This document shows positions 15,768 through 24,119 of a DNA stretch of 45,792 nt, one piece after another. Origin of the DNA: Paenibacillus timonensis (GTDB taxonomy: Bacteria > Bacillota > Bacilli > Paenibacillales > Paenibacillaceae); assembly GCF_022427145.1 (NCBI RefSeq), contig NZ_JAKSXN010000045.1, positions 1 to 45,792 on the forward strand. Reading direction: 5' to 3'. The notes beneath the pieces are model-generated. The model ran no database searches, was not told the DNA's origin, and saw only the letters and a program-made list of their open reading frames with translations. Each line of letters begins with the position of its first letter. Within the stretch, counting starts at the first letter, position 1. The position numbers and the translations under genes are program-made.

Positions 15768-16679
15768 GTGGAACCCATAATTGAAATGCGCGGCGTCAGC
15801 AAAAACTTTAAGGATAAAAAAGCAGTCGATCATCTGTCCTTCAGCATTCCCAAAGGCACCATCACCGCTATACTCGGTCCGAATGGAGCCGGCAAAACGA
15901 CGGCCGTCTCCATGCTCCTTGGCTTGCTTGAGCCCACCGACGGGACCGTAAAGCTGTTCGGCAAGCCGCCCAAAGACCGGACGGTCCGCGAGCAGACCGG
16001 CGCGATGCTGCAAGAAGTCAGCGTGATGGACCGGCTTAAGGTGCGCGAGGTGCTGGAGCTCATCCGCAGCTATTATCCGAATCCGATGGAGCTGGCCGAG
16101 TTGGTTCGCCTGACCGGGCTTGGACCGGACGATTTGAACCGGTATGCCGAGAAGTTGTCCGGCGGGCAAAAACGCAGTCTCGGCTTTGCCCTCGCCTTGG
16201 CGGGCAACCCCGATCTGGTCTTCTTCGACGAACCGACGGTCGGCCTTGACATCACCGCCCGGCGGCGCTTTTGGGACAGCGTCCGCCAGCTGGCCGGGCA
16301 AGGGAAGACGATCGTATTCACGACACATTACCTGCAGGAAGCCGATGATATCGCCGACCGGATCCTGCTGTTCAATCGGGGCAGCCTGGTAGCCGATGGC
16401 ACGCCGGAAGCGATCAAATCGCGGATCGTCAAACGCTCGGTCTCCTTTCTCGCCGACGGCGACGGCCTCGAGCTGCAGAGCCGGCTGTTGGCGCTCTCCC
16501 CCGTAGCGGAATGCTACAGCAAAGACGGCCGTATCCATGTAACGACGGAGGACACGGACGCGGCGCTGGCCGCCTTGTTTACGGCCGGCCTGCCCGTGCA
16601 CGACGTACGGATCGAGCAGGGACGGCTGGATGAAGCTTTTGAGCAGCTTACAGCGAATCACGAAGAGGAGGCAGTCTAA
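15768..16679 (+). CDS. ABC transporter ATP-binding protein (YvfR-like)
   Basis: The 303-residue ATPase has Walker A GPNGAGKTT, signature LSGGQKRSLG, Walker B LVFFDEPTVGLD and switch His in TTHYLQEADD. A GTG start follows GGAGGGG. The next three genes are a permease, a DesK-type kinase and a DesR-type regulator, the same order as the B. subtilis yvfR-yvfS-yvfT-yvfU operon. The stop overlaps the permease ATG by one base. Probably an exporter of a drug, lipid or peptide; the substrate is unknown. Confidence 0.92.
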   Translation: MEPIIEMRGVSKNFKDKKAVDHLSFSIPKGTITAILGPNGAGKTTAVSMLLGLLEPTDGTVKLFGKPPKDRTVREQTGAMLQEVSVMDRLKVREVLELIRSYYPNPMELAELVRLTGLGPDDLNRYAEKLSGGQKRSLGFALALAGNPDLVFFDEPTVGLDITARRRFWDSVRQLAGQGKTIVFTTHYLQEADDIADRILLFNRGSLVADGTPEAIKSRIVKRSVSFLADGDGLELQSRLLALSPVAECYSKDGRIHVTTEDTDAALAALFTAGLPVHDVRIEQGRLDEAFEQLTANHEEEAV

Positions 16680-17419
16680 TGATGCGCACGATAACGATGC
16701 AATGCAAAGCGGAAATGCTGCGGGTGTTCCGCAATCCTTACTATGTATTTTGGTCGCTGCTAATGCCGGTGATGTTCTACTTTATCTTCACTCGGGTGGT
16801 CAATACCGGGGCCGATAATCCGGGCGAATGGCAGGCGCATTACCTCATGTCCATGACAACGTTCAGCGTGATGGGGTCGGCGATCATGACGCTCGGTATC
16901 CGGCTGGTGCAGGAGCGTACCCAAGGCTGGTCGACCTTCATGCGAATCACGCCGCTGCCCGGACCGGTGTACTTTTTCGGCAAAATGTTCGGTCAAACGA
17001 TGATGCACCTGTTTTCCGTCGTGTTTATTTTCATCGCAGGATATTTGATTAACGGGGTATCGCTGCCTTGGCACCTCTGGATCTACAGCGGGCTGTGGAT
17101 TGTGGCGGCCTCGCTGCCTTTCCTTGCGCTGGGCACGCTGGTCGGGCTAATGAAACGCGTGGATACGGCGAGCGGCGTCAGCAACGTATTGTATCTGGCC
17201 CTCGCCGTGACGGGCGGCATGTGGATGCCGATCGAAGTATTGCCTAAGGCCATGCAGGCCATCGGGAAATGGCTGCCTTCCTACCAGTTCGGCGGCGGTG
17301 CCTGGTCGATCGTTCAGGGGGATGCGCCGAGCTGGCGCAACGTGCTGATTTTGCTGGGCTACCTCTTTCTGTTTATGGTACTATCCACATATATCCGAAA
17401 AAAACAGGAAGCGGTGTAA
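16679..17419 (+). CDS. ABC-2 type permease (YvfS-like)
   Basis: The 246-residue membrane protein has six predicted helices, a cytoplasmic N-terminus ending in VFRNPYYVFWSLLMPV and the ABC-2 signature region around LALAVTGGMWMPIEVLPKAM, typical of drug and polysaccharide exporters. It is translationally coupled to the ATPase (TAATG overlap) and followed after 6 nt by the kinase gene. Confidence 0.9.
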   Translation: MMRTITMQCKAEMLRVFRNPYYVFWSLLMPVMFYFIFTRVVNTGADNPGEWQAHYLMSMTTFSVMGSAIMTLGIRLVQERTQGWSTFMRITPLPGPVYFFGKMFGQTMMHLFSVVFIFIAGYLINGVSLPWHLWIYSGLWIVAASLPFLALGTLVGLMKRVDTASGVSNVLYLALAVTGGMWMPIEVLPKAMQAIGKWLPSYQFGGGAWSIVQGDAPSWRNVLILLGYLFLFMVLSTYIRKKQEAV

Positions 17420-17425
17420 TGAAAC

Positions 17426-18637
17426 ATGCGGTTGGGCAGGTTCGAATTTTTTCCGAAAAAATACGGTTGGTTCCCTTACATCTGGCCGATTTATCTGATC
17501 CTTCCCATCGTTAATATTCGCGGGGAGCACGGGATTAAGCTGTTCATCGGCTATGCGATGGTTGCCCTCTTTGCGGTGACGTACCGCCAGTTATATTGGG
17601 CCACCGGCAAAATATTTAATCTGTGGCTTGCACTGCAATTGGGGCTCATTCTAGCGCTCTGCGCGTTCTATAGTCCGTACAACTTCTATTTGGGCTTCTT
17701 CACCTCGAACTTTATCGGCTGGTACACTGACCATAAGAAGTTTAATGTCGCGATAGCTTGCTTTGCCACGGTGCAGGTGCTGTCGCTCCTGATTGGCTAC
17801 CGGGACCTCGTGGCCAGCGACCTGCCGTTCCTGGTGCCTTTTCTGCTCATCATGCTGGTGATGCCCTACGGCATCCGTTCGATGGCGCGACGGCAGCATC
17901 TGGAGCAGGAGCTTGATCGGGCGAATGAGCAAATCAAGGAGCTGGTCAAGCGCGAGGAACGCATGCGGATTGCCCGCGATTTACACGATACGCTAGGGCA
18001 TACGTTATCCCTGATCACGCTCAAAAGCCAGCTCGTCGAGAAGCTCGCGGCCAAAGACGCCGAACGGGCCCAGGCCGAGGCGCGGGAAATCCAGCGCACC
18101 TCCCGGGCGGCGCTGCGGCAGGTACGAGAGCTCGTCTCCGACATGCGGGCCGTCACGGTCGCCGAGGCGCTGGCCGAAGCCGGCGAAATCCTGCGCGCGG
18201 CCGACATCGCCTTTGACGTGGAGGGCGATCCGCGGTTGACCGGCGTGTCGGACTTGACGCAGAACATCGTCAGCCTCTGCATCAAAGAGGCGGTGACGAA
18301 CATCGTCAAGCACAGCCGGGCCACGCGCTGCGCCGTCACGATCGAGATCGCCCCCGCCGAGGTGCGGCTCCAGATCGAGGACAACGGGATCGGCTTGTCT
18401 GCACGGAACGGGGGCGGCGGCGACGGGGCGTCCTCGCCGCCGGGCGACAGCGTCGGGGGGAACGGCCTGAAGGGCATGGCCGAGCGATTGTCGCTCATCG
18501 ACGGCGCATTAACCGTCGGTCCGGGGAGCCTAGGGCGCCCGGGAAGCCCTGAATCCGGCTCCGGCCGGGGCATCCGGCTGCGGATCGCCATCCCGCTCAT
18601 CGTAAAAGAAGCCAGCAAAGAAGGTGAAACGGCATGA
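17426..18637 (+). CDS. DesK-type sensor histidine kinase (YvfT-like)
   Basis: The 403-residue kinase has about five N-terminal membrane helices (residues 15-150) with very short loops, so it probably senses the membrane itself. A coiled linker follows (about 153-180). The HisKA_3 motif ERMRIARDLHDTLGHTLSLI has phosphoacceptor His187. The ATPase domain includes KEAVTNIVKH, EDNGIGL and GNGLKGMAERL. A Gly/Ser/Pro-rich insertion lies inside the ATP lid. DesK senses membrane fluidity in B. subtilis, but here the partner is an ABC exporter, not a desaturase. The ATG start at 17426 has only a weak ribosome site; coupling to the permease is likely. Confidence 0.9.
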   Translation: MRLGRFEFFPKKYGWFPYIWPIYLILPIVNIRGEHGIKLFIGYAMVALFAVTYRQLYWATGKIFNLWLALQLGLILALCAFYSPYNFYLGFFTSNFIGWYTDHKKFNVAIACFATVQVLSLLIGYRDLVASDLPFLVPFLLIMLVMPYGIRSMARRQHLEQELDRANEQIKELVKREERMRIARDLHDTLGHTLSLITLKSQLVEKLAAKDAERAQAEAREIQRTSRAALRQVRELVSDMRAVTVAEALAEAGEILRAADIAFDVEGDPRLTGVSDLTQNIVSLCIKEAVTNIVKHSRATRCAVTIEIAPAEVRLQIEDNGIGLSARNGGGGDGASSPPGDSVGGNGLKGMAERLSLIDGALTVGPGSLGRPGSPESGSGRGIRLRIAIPLIVKEASKEGETA

Positions 18638-19236
18638 TTCGCATCGTCATTGCCGAGGATCAACGCATGTTGCGGGGAGCGCTTGCTTCCCTGCTCGACC
18701 TGGAGGACGACTTTGAGGTCGTCGGTCAGGCCGGGGACGGGGCCGGGGCGCTTGCACTTATCGAGACCCTTCGGCCGGATATCTGCCTGATGGACATCGA
18801 AATGCCGCTGATGAGCGGGCTCGAGGTGGCCGAAAAGCTGCAGGCGCAGGGGTCGCCGTGCCGCGTCATCATCCTGACGACGTTCGCCCGGCCGGGTTAC
18901 TTCGAGCGAGCCGTCAAAACCGGCGTCCAGGGCTACCTGCTCAAGGACGAGTCCAGCGACCGTCTGGCGGAAGCGATACGCCGGGTAATGGCCGGCCATC
19001 GCGAGGCTTCGCCGGAGCTTGTTTTCGGCAGCCTCCGCCGGGACAATCCCCTGACCGCCCGCGAACAAGAGATCCTGCGGCTGGCCGCCGAAGGCCGCAC
19101 CGCTGGAGAAATCGCCGGCACCTTGCACTTATCCTACGGAACGGTCCGCAATTATATTTCGGAAATTTTGAACAAGCTGGAGGTCAAAAGCCGTATCGAG
19201 GCAGTGCGCCTTGCGGAGGAGAATGGCTGGATCTAA
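18634..19236 (+). CDS. NarL/DesR-family response regulator (YvfU-like)
   Basis: The 200-residue regulator has a receiver domain (phosphoacceptor Asp54 in CLMDIEMP, Lys in GYLLKD) and a C-terminal LuxR-type HTH with LTAREQEILRLAAEGRTAGE and YGTVRNYISEILNKL. The stretch LTTFARPGYFERAVKTGVQG is highly typical of DesR. Its start overlaps the kinase stop (ATGA). The operon ends at the palindromic terminator just downstream. The likely target is its own operon through the inverted repeat at 15660. Confidence 0.93.
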   Translation: MIRIVIAEDQRMLRGALASLLDLEDDFEVVGQAGDGAGALALIETLRPDICLMDIEMPLMSGLEVAEKLQAQGSPCRVIILTTFARPGYFERAVKTGVQGYLLKDESSDRLAEAIRRVMAGHREASPELVFGSLRRDNPLTAREQEILRLAAEGRTAGEIAGTLHLSYGTVRNYISEILNKLEVKSRIEAVRLAEENGWI

Positions 19237-19256
19237 TAAGCTCACACGAAAACGTA

Positions 19257-19283
19257 TAAAAGGACGCCGCGCGGCGTCCTTTT
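19257..19283. terminator. Bidirectional terminator
   Basis: A perfect 18-bp palindrome, GGACGCCGC/GCGGCGTCC, is flanked by five A on the left and four T on the right, so it can stop transcription from the regulator operon. It is also a back-up for trxB transcription from the other side. Confidence 0.85.
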
Positions 19284-19300
19284 GTGTATTAACGGATCGT

Positions 19301-19514
19301 TATATTCGATTTTTCGCATACAATACGGCTCTGACGGCGAAAAATCCGGATTGTATTCGGTTTTTCATATAGATTCTAGGGTTTCGTCGGGTGCTCGCCA
19401 AAATCTGTATGAAATTTCGTATACATTCCTTTGAAATCGCCGAAATTGTCAAATTATACTCGATTTTTCGCATAGATTTAGGCCAGTTCACGATCTGAAC
19501 TGACCTGAACTGAC
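19301..19514. repeat. Dispersed 20-bp intergenic repeat, three copies, plus a 10-bp tandem
   Basis: TATATTCGATTTTTCGCATA at 19301-19320 recurs at 19455-19474 with one change and at 19352-19371 with four changes, all in the same orientation. A diverged inverted-looking relative is near 19402-19427. At 19495-19514 CTGAACTGAC is tandemly duplicated. The stretch lies between convergent genes, downstream of both, and shows no convincing reading frame. Confidence 0.7.
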
Positions 19515-19544
19515 CTGATCTGCGTTTCCCTTTCATCCACAAGC

Positions 19545-20501
19545 TCAACTCCCCGTCGGGCCGCTCCAATCGTGCACCATGCTGCCCTCCAGGAATTTCT
19601 CGCAGTCCATCGCCGCCATGCAGCCGGACCCGGCCGCGGTGATCGCTTGGCGGTAACGCGTGTCCTGCACGTCACCGCAAGCGAATACGCCCGGTACGTT
19701 CGTCTCCGTCGTTCCCGGCTTAACAACGATATAGCCGTGTTCGTCGGTCGCCACCGCCCCGCCGAGGAACTTCGTATTGGGCGTATGGCCGATCGCCACG
19801 AACACCCCGTCCGCTTCCAGCAGCTCCTCCTGACCTCCGGCATTGTTCCGTACCTTCAGGCCCTTCACCTTGCCGCCCTCTTCTGTCACCACTTCCAGCG
19901 GCGTGCGGTTCAGCGCCCAGCGGATTTTCTCGTTGGCCTTCGCGCGATCCTGCATGATTTTGGAGGCGCGCAGCTCCTCCCGGCGATGCACGATCGTCAC
20001 CTCCGTGGCAAATCGCGTCAGGAAATTTGCTTCCTCCATCGCGGAGTCGCCGCCGCCGACGACAAGAAGTTTTTTGCCGCGGAAAAAGAATCCGTCGCAG
20101 GTCGCGCAGGTGCTGACCCCTCGGCCCACGTTCTCCTGCTCGCCGGGAATGCCCAGATACTTTGCCGACGCACCCGTCGACAAGATGACCGTTTCGGACT
20201 CCAGGACCTGGCCGCCCTCCAGCGTCACCTGAAACGGCCGTTTCGAGAAATCGACCTGCTCGACCCAGCCGTTCCGAAATTCCGCACCGAAGCGTTCCGC
20301 TTGCTTGCGCATGTTATCCATCAGCTCGGGCCCCATGATGCCCTCCGGGAAGCCCGGGAAGTTCTCCACTTCCGTCGTCGTGGTCAATTGGCCGCCGGGC
20401 TCCAGGCCTTCGATGACAATCGGGCTCAGGTTCGCCCGCGCTAAATAAATCGCCGCCGTAAGTCCGGCCGGCCCCGTACCGATCACCAACACTTTGTGCA
20501 T
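19545..20501 (-). CDS. trxB: Thioredoxin-disulfide reductase
   Basis: This flavoenzyme transfers electrons from NADPH to thioredoxin. The 318-residue protein shows the FAD-binding GTGPAGLTAAIYLAR motif, the redox-active CATC pair in STCATCDGFFF (about 135-138), the NADPH-binding VVGGGDSAMEEANFL motif and the C-terminal FAD motif FACGDVQD with YRQAITAAGSGCMAA. AAGGAGGT precedes the ATG. It follows the TPR gene on the same strand after 106 nt, an order conserved with the yvcD-trxB region of B. subtilis. Confidence 0.97.
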   Translation of the reverse strand: MHKVLVIGTGPAGLTAAIYLARANLSPIVIEGLEPGGQLTTTTEVENFPGFPEGIMGPELMDNMRKQAERFGAEFRNGWVEQVDFSKRPFQVTLEGGQVLESETVILSTGASAKYLGIPGEQENVGRGVSTCATCDGFFFRGKKLLVVGGGDSAMEEANFLTRFATEVTIVHRREELRASKIMQDRAKANEKIRWALNRTPLEVVTEEGGKVKGLKVRNNAGGQEELLEADGVFVAIGHTPNTKFLGGAVATDEHGYIVVKPGTTETNVPGVFACGDVQDTRYRQAITAAGSGCMAAMDCEKFLEGSMVHDWSGPTGS

Positions 20502-20607
20502 ACGTTCGTACCTCCTTGGTTCCTAGGAAATAGATCGACCCTCGATTCCTATGTAAATGGAATGCTCCATCAAATTTTCCCCAAGTTGGACTTCCTTTAC
20601 CCGCAAA

Positions 20608-22344
20608 CTATTGGACCGAAGGAAAAATCGCCGCGATTTTCTCCTTCACGCCGCACACCTCATCCACCCGTTGCACGTAGCGGCGCGCGGTCGATGCCGA
20701 AATATTGTATTTCTGCGCCACCTGCTCGTAGGTGACGGATTGGCCGTGCATTTTGGCCGTCAAATACTCGAGTGCCGCGGCCCAGCCCTCCAAATGGGAG
20801 ACCGTCGGCGTATCCGGGTATAACCGGGTGAGAAAATCCGCCCACAAGGTCTCCATATCATGCTGCTGCTGAAGGTCGAAGCTTCGCTTCATTCGCTCCA
20901 TTGCCAGATCAACGACCGCCTGCCATTCGCTCCGCCATACCGGCAGCTCCGTCGTCACGCGGCTTGGATCGATCATGGTCGTCGTCGTTCCGGATCGAAC
21001 GGGCAGCGGCCGGCTCACGCCGAGATTCCGAAGGACGAACAAAGCCATTTCTTTCAGGTAGGCATCTTCCTCCGGTTCGAGCAGAAAGGCTTGCAGCGCT
21101 TCTTCAACCTCCCGGTCGGCGATCAGGCCCAGCGCCTGGATCACTTGGAGCTTCGTTTTCGCATCCCCATGACGCAGTGCCCAGAAGAACGAGGAGCGAA
21201 TCAGCGGATTTTCCTTCAAATCAACCGGGATGCCGTCCTCCGATATCTCCCAGCGCTTCATTTGCTCCTCGAACGGCAGCAGGTACTGATAATTCACCGG
21301 AAACGGCCCCGCCTCGGGATGCTCGCGCTCCTTGGCAAGACAGTTCAAGTAATAGTCCGGCACGCTCGAGCCGGGATCCAGCCTTTTGCCCGTGCTCCAC
21401 AGTTGCTCCGCTTCCGAGTGCCGGCCCGTATGGTAGGCAGCCACTGCCGCGTAGTGGTATAAGCTGGCATCCAAGGCCGTCTCCTCGCTGCGCAGCAGCC
21501 GTTTGAAGTGGCCAAAGGCGGCTTCATGACGACCCAAGATGCCCATTGTCGTCGCCAGCTTGAATACGTGTTCCTGGTGGAAGGGCACGATATTTTCCAA
21601 TCGTCCGGCCAGCTCCTCCAGCGCTTCATCGTTCCCTTCATGCTGATAAAAAATCGCCAGATTGCACAAGCCGTGCAAATTGCCGGGATCCTGAGCCAGT
21701 ACCTCTCCCACCGTATCCATCGCTTTGCGGAACAATCCCAGGTAGTAATAACCCAAGGCCAGATTGTTGCGGGCCGCCAGGAAATCGGGCCGGTTCCGCA
21801 CCAGCTCCTCCAGCATTTTAACGGCTTGAGCGAACTTGCCCTCTTCCAGCAAGGCGCGAGCCTGATCATGCTCGTAGACGCCATGCCGGGATTTGATGCT
21901 CTTCAATTGGGTCGGCCGGTCCAGTTCGTATTGCAGCAGATCGATCATCTCTTCGGCCTCGCTCAGAAACTGGCCGTGTTCATCCTGCTCCAAATAGTGG
22001 ATGAGCGCCTCTTCCGCCGCTTCGAAATGATCCATATTGGCGTAGTTGTTCGCCATGTAGAAATAACATTCCGTCATGGACGGATCGATCTCCGTCAGTA
22101 CGGTGTTCAATACCTCGTTGGAAGCTTCGTAATCTCCCATTTCCGATAAAATCCCAGCCATATTGCAGTGGTTCACCGGGTTGCCCGGCTCGTATTCCAC
22201 GGCTTTGCGAAAATATTTCAATGCCTTGTCATAGCGATAGCGGTCCAACGATGAGACAGCTCTCTCGAAGAAAAACCCCGCATCCATCGAGATGGGCAGC
22301 ACTTTCCCCCGTTTGGTTTTGGCCGGTCGCTTTTTTTCGTTCAA
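20608..22344 (-). CDS. TPR-repeat protein with C-terminal helix-turn-helix (YvcD-like)
   Basis: The 578-residue protein begins with a basic segment. Tandem tetratricopeptide repeats follow from about residue 20 to 300 (for example RYRYDKALKYFRKAVEYEPG, KFAQAVKMLEELVRNRPDF and LFRKAMDTVGEVLAQDPG). A middle region follows, and the C-terminal 60 residues contain TYEQVAQKYNISASTARRYV, a clear HTH. TPR repeats scaffold protein contacts. The HTH end suggests a regulatory or DNA-binding role, but the partner is unknown. The start is the TTG at 22344 because AGGAGGTG precedes it correctly; the open frame continues upstream to 22581 without a ribosome site. Synteny with yvcD next to trxB supports the family. 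Confidence 0.85.
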   Translation of the reverse strand: MNEKKRPAKTKRGKVLPISMDAGFFFERAVSSLDRYRYDKALKYFRKAVEYEPGNPVNHCNMAGILSEMGDYEASNEVLNTVLTEIDPSMTECYFYMANNYANMDHFEAAEEALIHYLEQDEHGQFLSEAEEMIDLLQYELDRPTQLKSIKSRHGVYEHDQARALLEEGKFAQAVKMLEELVRNRPDFLAARNNLALGYYYLGLFRKAMDTVGEVLAQDPGNLHGLCNLAIFYQHEGNDEALEELAGRLENIVPFHQEHVFKLATTMGILGRHEAAFGHFKRLLRSEETALDASLYHYAAVAAYHTGRHSEAEQLWSTGKRLDPGSSVPDYYLNCLAKEREHPEAGPFPVNYQYLLPFEEQMKRWEISEDGIPVDLKENPLIRSSFFWALRHGDAKTKLQVIQALGLIADREVEEALQAFLLEPEEDAYLKEMALFVLRNLGVSRPLPVRSGTTTTMIDPSRVTTELPVWRSEWQAVVDLAMERMKRSFDLQQQHDMETLWADFLTRLYPDTPTVSHLEGWAAALEYLTAKMHGQSVTYEQVAQKYNISASTARRYVQRVDEVCGVKEKIAAIFPSVQ

Positions 22345-22415
22345 GCAAGGCACCTCCTCTGAATTCATTCTTCTAAGTCTACTTCCCGCACCCTCAGGTA
22401 AACTCTCCATTCCAC

Positions 22416-22424
22416 AGTATAACA
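22416..22424 (-). promoter_or_regulatory. Extended -10 promoter of the TPR-trxB genes
   Basis: Minus-strand TGTTATACT (TGn plus TATACT) lies about 70 nt upstream of the TPR start. No good -35 is visible. Confidence 0.4.
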
Positions 22425-22549
22425 TAGGAGAAGCTGTCCTCCCACGGGGAATCCTGGCGGAAAATAACGGATAAGCCGAAGCCGGAAGGAAAACCGCCTC
22501 CCGCAGCCGAATAAATAAGATGTTTGCAGAGAAAGGAGTTATTTCCATC

Positions 22550-22657
22550 ATGCATTTGACTTTTGTTTGGGAAAACATCATCGTCTCCGCATTATTCCTT
22601 GCCCTTGTGGCTTATGTCATCTGGTCCATATTCAGTAATACGAGAAAACGAAAATAA
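22550..22657 (+). CDS. 35-residue single-span membrane peptide
   Basis: This small frame, ATG at 22550 to TAA at 22657, encodes a peptide starting MHLTFVWENIIVS. It has one hydrophobic span of about 20 residues (IIVSALFLALVAYVIWSIF) and a basic end (NTRKRK), which predicts an N-out/C-in orientation. AAAGGAG lies 11 nt upstream of the ATG. It sits divergently from the TPR gene and 50 nt before the DUF1801 gene on the same strand. I recognise no family. Coding evidence is the ribosome site and the clean transmembrane-plus-basic-tail design. Confidence 0.55.
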   Translation: MHLTFVWENIIVSALFLALVAYVIWSIFSNTRKRK

Positions 22658-22707
22658 ACAAGATGCCCGTACGGCACCGTTAAAGTTAAGGAGGTCTCTG
22701 CAGAACG

Positions 22708-23100
22708 ATGGAAGCGAATAAGCCCCCGTTTGCCACGATTGACGAATATATCGCCCAAGTCCCGCCGGAGATTCAGGACAGGCTGCAGCAAATCCGCAAA
22801 GTGGTCCGAGAAGCTGCCCCCGACGCGGTCGAGAAAATCAGTTATCAAATGCCGACGTTTGAGACGGATGGCAGAAACTTGGTGCATTTCGCGGCCTTTA
22901 AGAACCACATCGGCTTTTACCCAACGCCGAGCGGTACGGAGGAATTTGCTGAGGAGCTGTCCGTTTATAAGGGCGGCAAAGGGTCCGTTCAATTTCCCTT
23001 GGACCAGCCGCTGCCGCTGGACTTGATTCGCCGAGTCGTTCTCTTCCGGGTGGAGGAAAACCGCCGGATGCGAGAAGCGAAAGCCGCGAAGAAACGCTAG
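22708..23100 (+). CDS. DUF1801 (YdhG-like) protein
   Basis: The 130-residue cytosolic protein has the DUF1801 pattern: IDEYIAQVPPEIQDRLQQIR, then the APDAVEKISYQMPTF motif and the HIGFYPTPSG block, and a short C-terminal KGSVQFPLDQPLP motif before a basic helix. Members have been called iron chaperones or frataxin-like on structural grounds, but the function is not established here. AAGGAGGT lies 12 nt before the ATG. Convergent with prs. Confidence 0.88.
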   Translation: MEANKPPFATIDEYIAQVPPEIQDRLQQIRKVVREAAPDAVEKISYQMPTFETDGRNLVHFAAFKNHIGFYPTPSGTEEFAEELSVYKGGKGSVQFPLDQPLPLDLIRRVVLFRVEENRRMREAKAAKKR

Positions 23101-23124
23101 AGCCCTGCCTGCTTCAAAGGCAAA

Positions 23125-23148
23125 CAAAAAAGCCGCCTTAAGGCGGCT
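23125..23148 (-). terminator. Terminator at the end of the his-prs cluster
   Basis: AGCCGCC-TTAA-GGCGGCT is a perfect stem. On the minus strand it is followed by TTTTTTG, 24 nt past the prs stop; on the plus strand it also closes the DUF1801 gene, though with a poorer T tract. Confidence 0.9.
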
Positions 23149-23171
23149 ATTTACTTGAAATCATTCGGCGG

Positions 23172-24119
23172 CTAAATGCCCCGATCCTTGAACAGAGCGG
23201 CAATCGATCCGCCCTCCAGAATAAACTGCGTGGCCCTAGCCAGCATCGGAGCTACCGAGAGCACCTGCACATGCGAGGAATGCAATTCCGGCTGCGCGAT
23301 CGAATCGGTAACTACCACTTGGCGGATGTTGGGATGCTGAAGCTTCTCCAGCGCATTTTCGGAAAAGAGCCCATGCGTCGCGCACACGTAAGCATCCGCC
23401 GCGCCCCGTTCCTTCAGGCCTTCCACCACGTTGACGATCGTGGTGCCGGTATCGATCAAATCCTCGATGATGATCGGCGTATGCCCGGCTACGTCGCCGA
23501 TCACATGCGTGATCACCGACTCGTTGTGCGTAGGGCGCTTCTTGATCATGATCGCAAACGGCGAGTCCAGCCCGTTGGCCAGCTTCTCCGCCATCGAGGC
23601 GCGTCCCGCATCCGGAGAGACGATCACGGGATTCGGGATCTGCTGAGCCCGAAGATAGTCGGTCATCAAGTCCAACGCGGTCAAATGATCGACCGGGATG
23701 TTGAAGAAGCCTTGGATCGCCGGCGCGTGCAAATCGATCGTCACGACCCGGTTCGCCCCCGCCGTCGTCAGGACATCCGCCAGCATCTTGGCCGAAATCG
23801 GCTCACGCGGCGCGGATTTGCGCTCCTGCCGGGCGTAACCGTAATAGGGCATGATGACGTTGATCGTTCGAGCAGAAGCCCTTTTCGCTGCATCGATCAT
23901 CACCAGCAGCTCGACGAACAGCTCATTGATTGGGTGGGATAACGACTGTACGAGAAACACGTCGAAATTACGGATACTTTCCTCATAATGCACATAAATT
24001 TCTCCGCTTTTGAAGCGCGACAACTTCACTTTCCCAGGTTCGATTCCTAACCGGCCGCAGATATCCGACACCAGCTTCGGATTGGACGAACCGGAAAACA
24101 TGCGCATTTTGGCTTCCAT
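23172..24119 (-). CDS. prs: Ribose-phosphate pyrophosphokinase, divergent paralogue
   Basis: The family makes PRPP from ribose-5-phosphate and ATP. The 315-residue protein keeps the N-terminal MRMFSGSSNPKLVSDI, the PYYGYARQERKSAPREPI block and DLHAPAIQGFF. Positions that are nearly invariant in the housekeeping enzyme differ, however. VSPDAGRASMAEKLA stands where VSPDxGGVxRARKLA is usual, the catalytic loop reads KKRPTHNES instead of DKRRPRPN, and the PRPP loop is EDLIDTGTT instead of DDIIDTAGT. Sitting at the end of the histidine cluster, it could supply PRPP to HisG. Most Bacillales have their main prs next to glmU, so this is probably a second copy. Reduced or altered regulation is possible. 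Confidence 0.85.
   Translation of the reverse strand: MEAKMRMFSGSSNPKLVSDICGRLGIEPGKVKLSRFKSGEIYVHYEESIRNFDVFLVQSLSHPINELFVELLVMIDAAKRASARTINVIMPYYGYARQERKSAPREPISAKMLADVLTTAGANRVVTIDLHAPAIQGFFNIPVDHLTALDLMTDYLRAQQIPNPVIVSPDAGRASMAEKLANGLDSPFAIMIKKRPTHNESVITHVIGDVAGHTPIIIEDLIDTGTTIVNVVEGLKERGAADAYVCATHGLFSENALEKLQHPNIRQVVVTDSIAQPELHSSHVQVLSVAPMLARATQFILEGGSIAALFKDRGI

Noticed and set aside
17866..19128. A 420-codon minus-strand frame opposite the DesK/DesR-like genes
   Set aside because: Antisense shadow; the kinase and regulator motifs lie in the plus frame.
19300..19569. An 89-codon minus-strand frame over the 19.3-19.5 kb repeats
   Set aside because: It is made mostly of the intergenic repeat and overlaps the trxB end; no support for translation.
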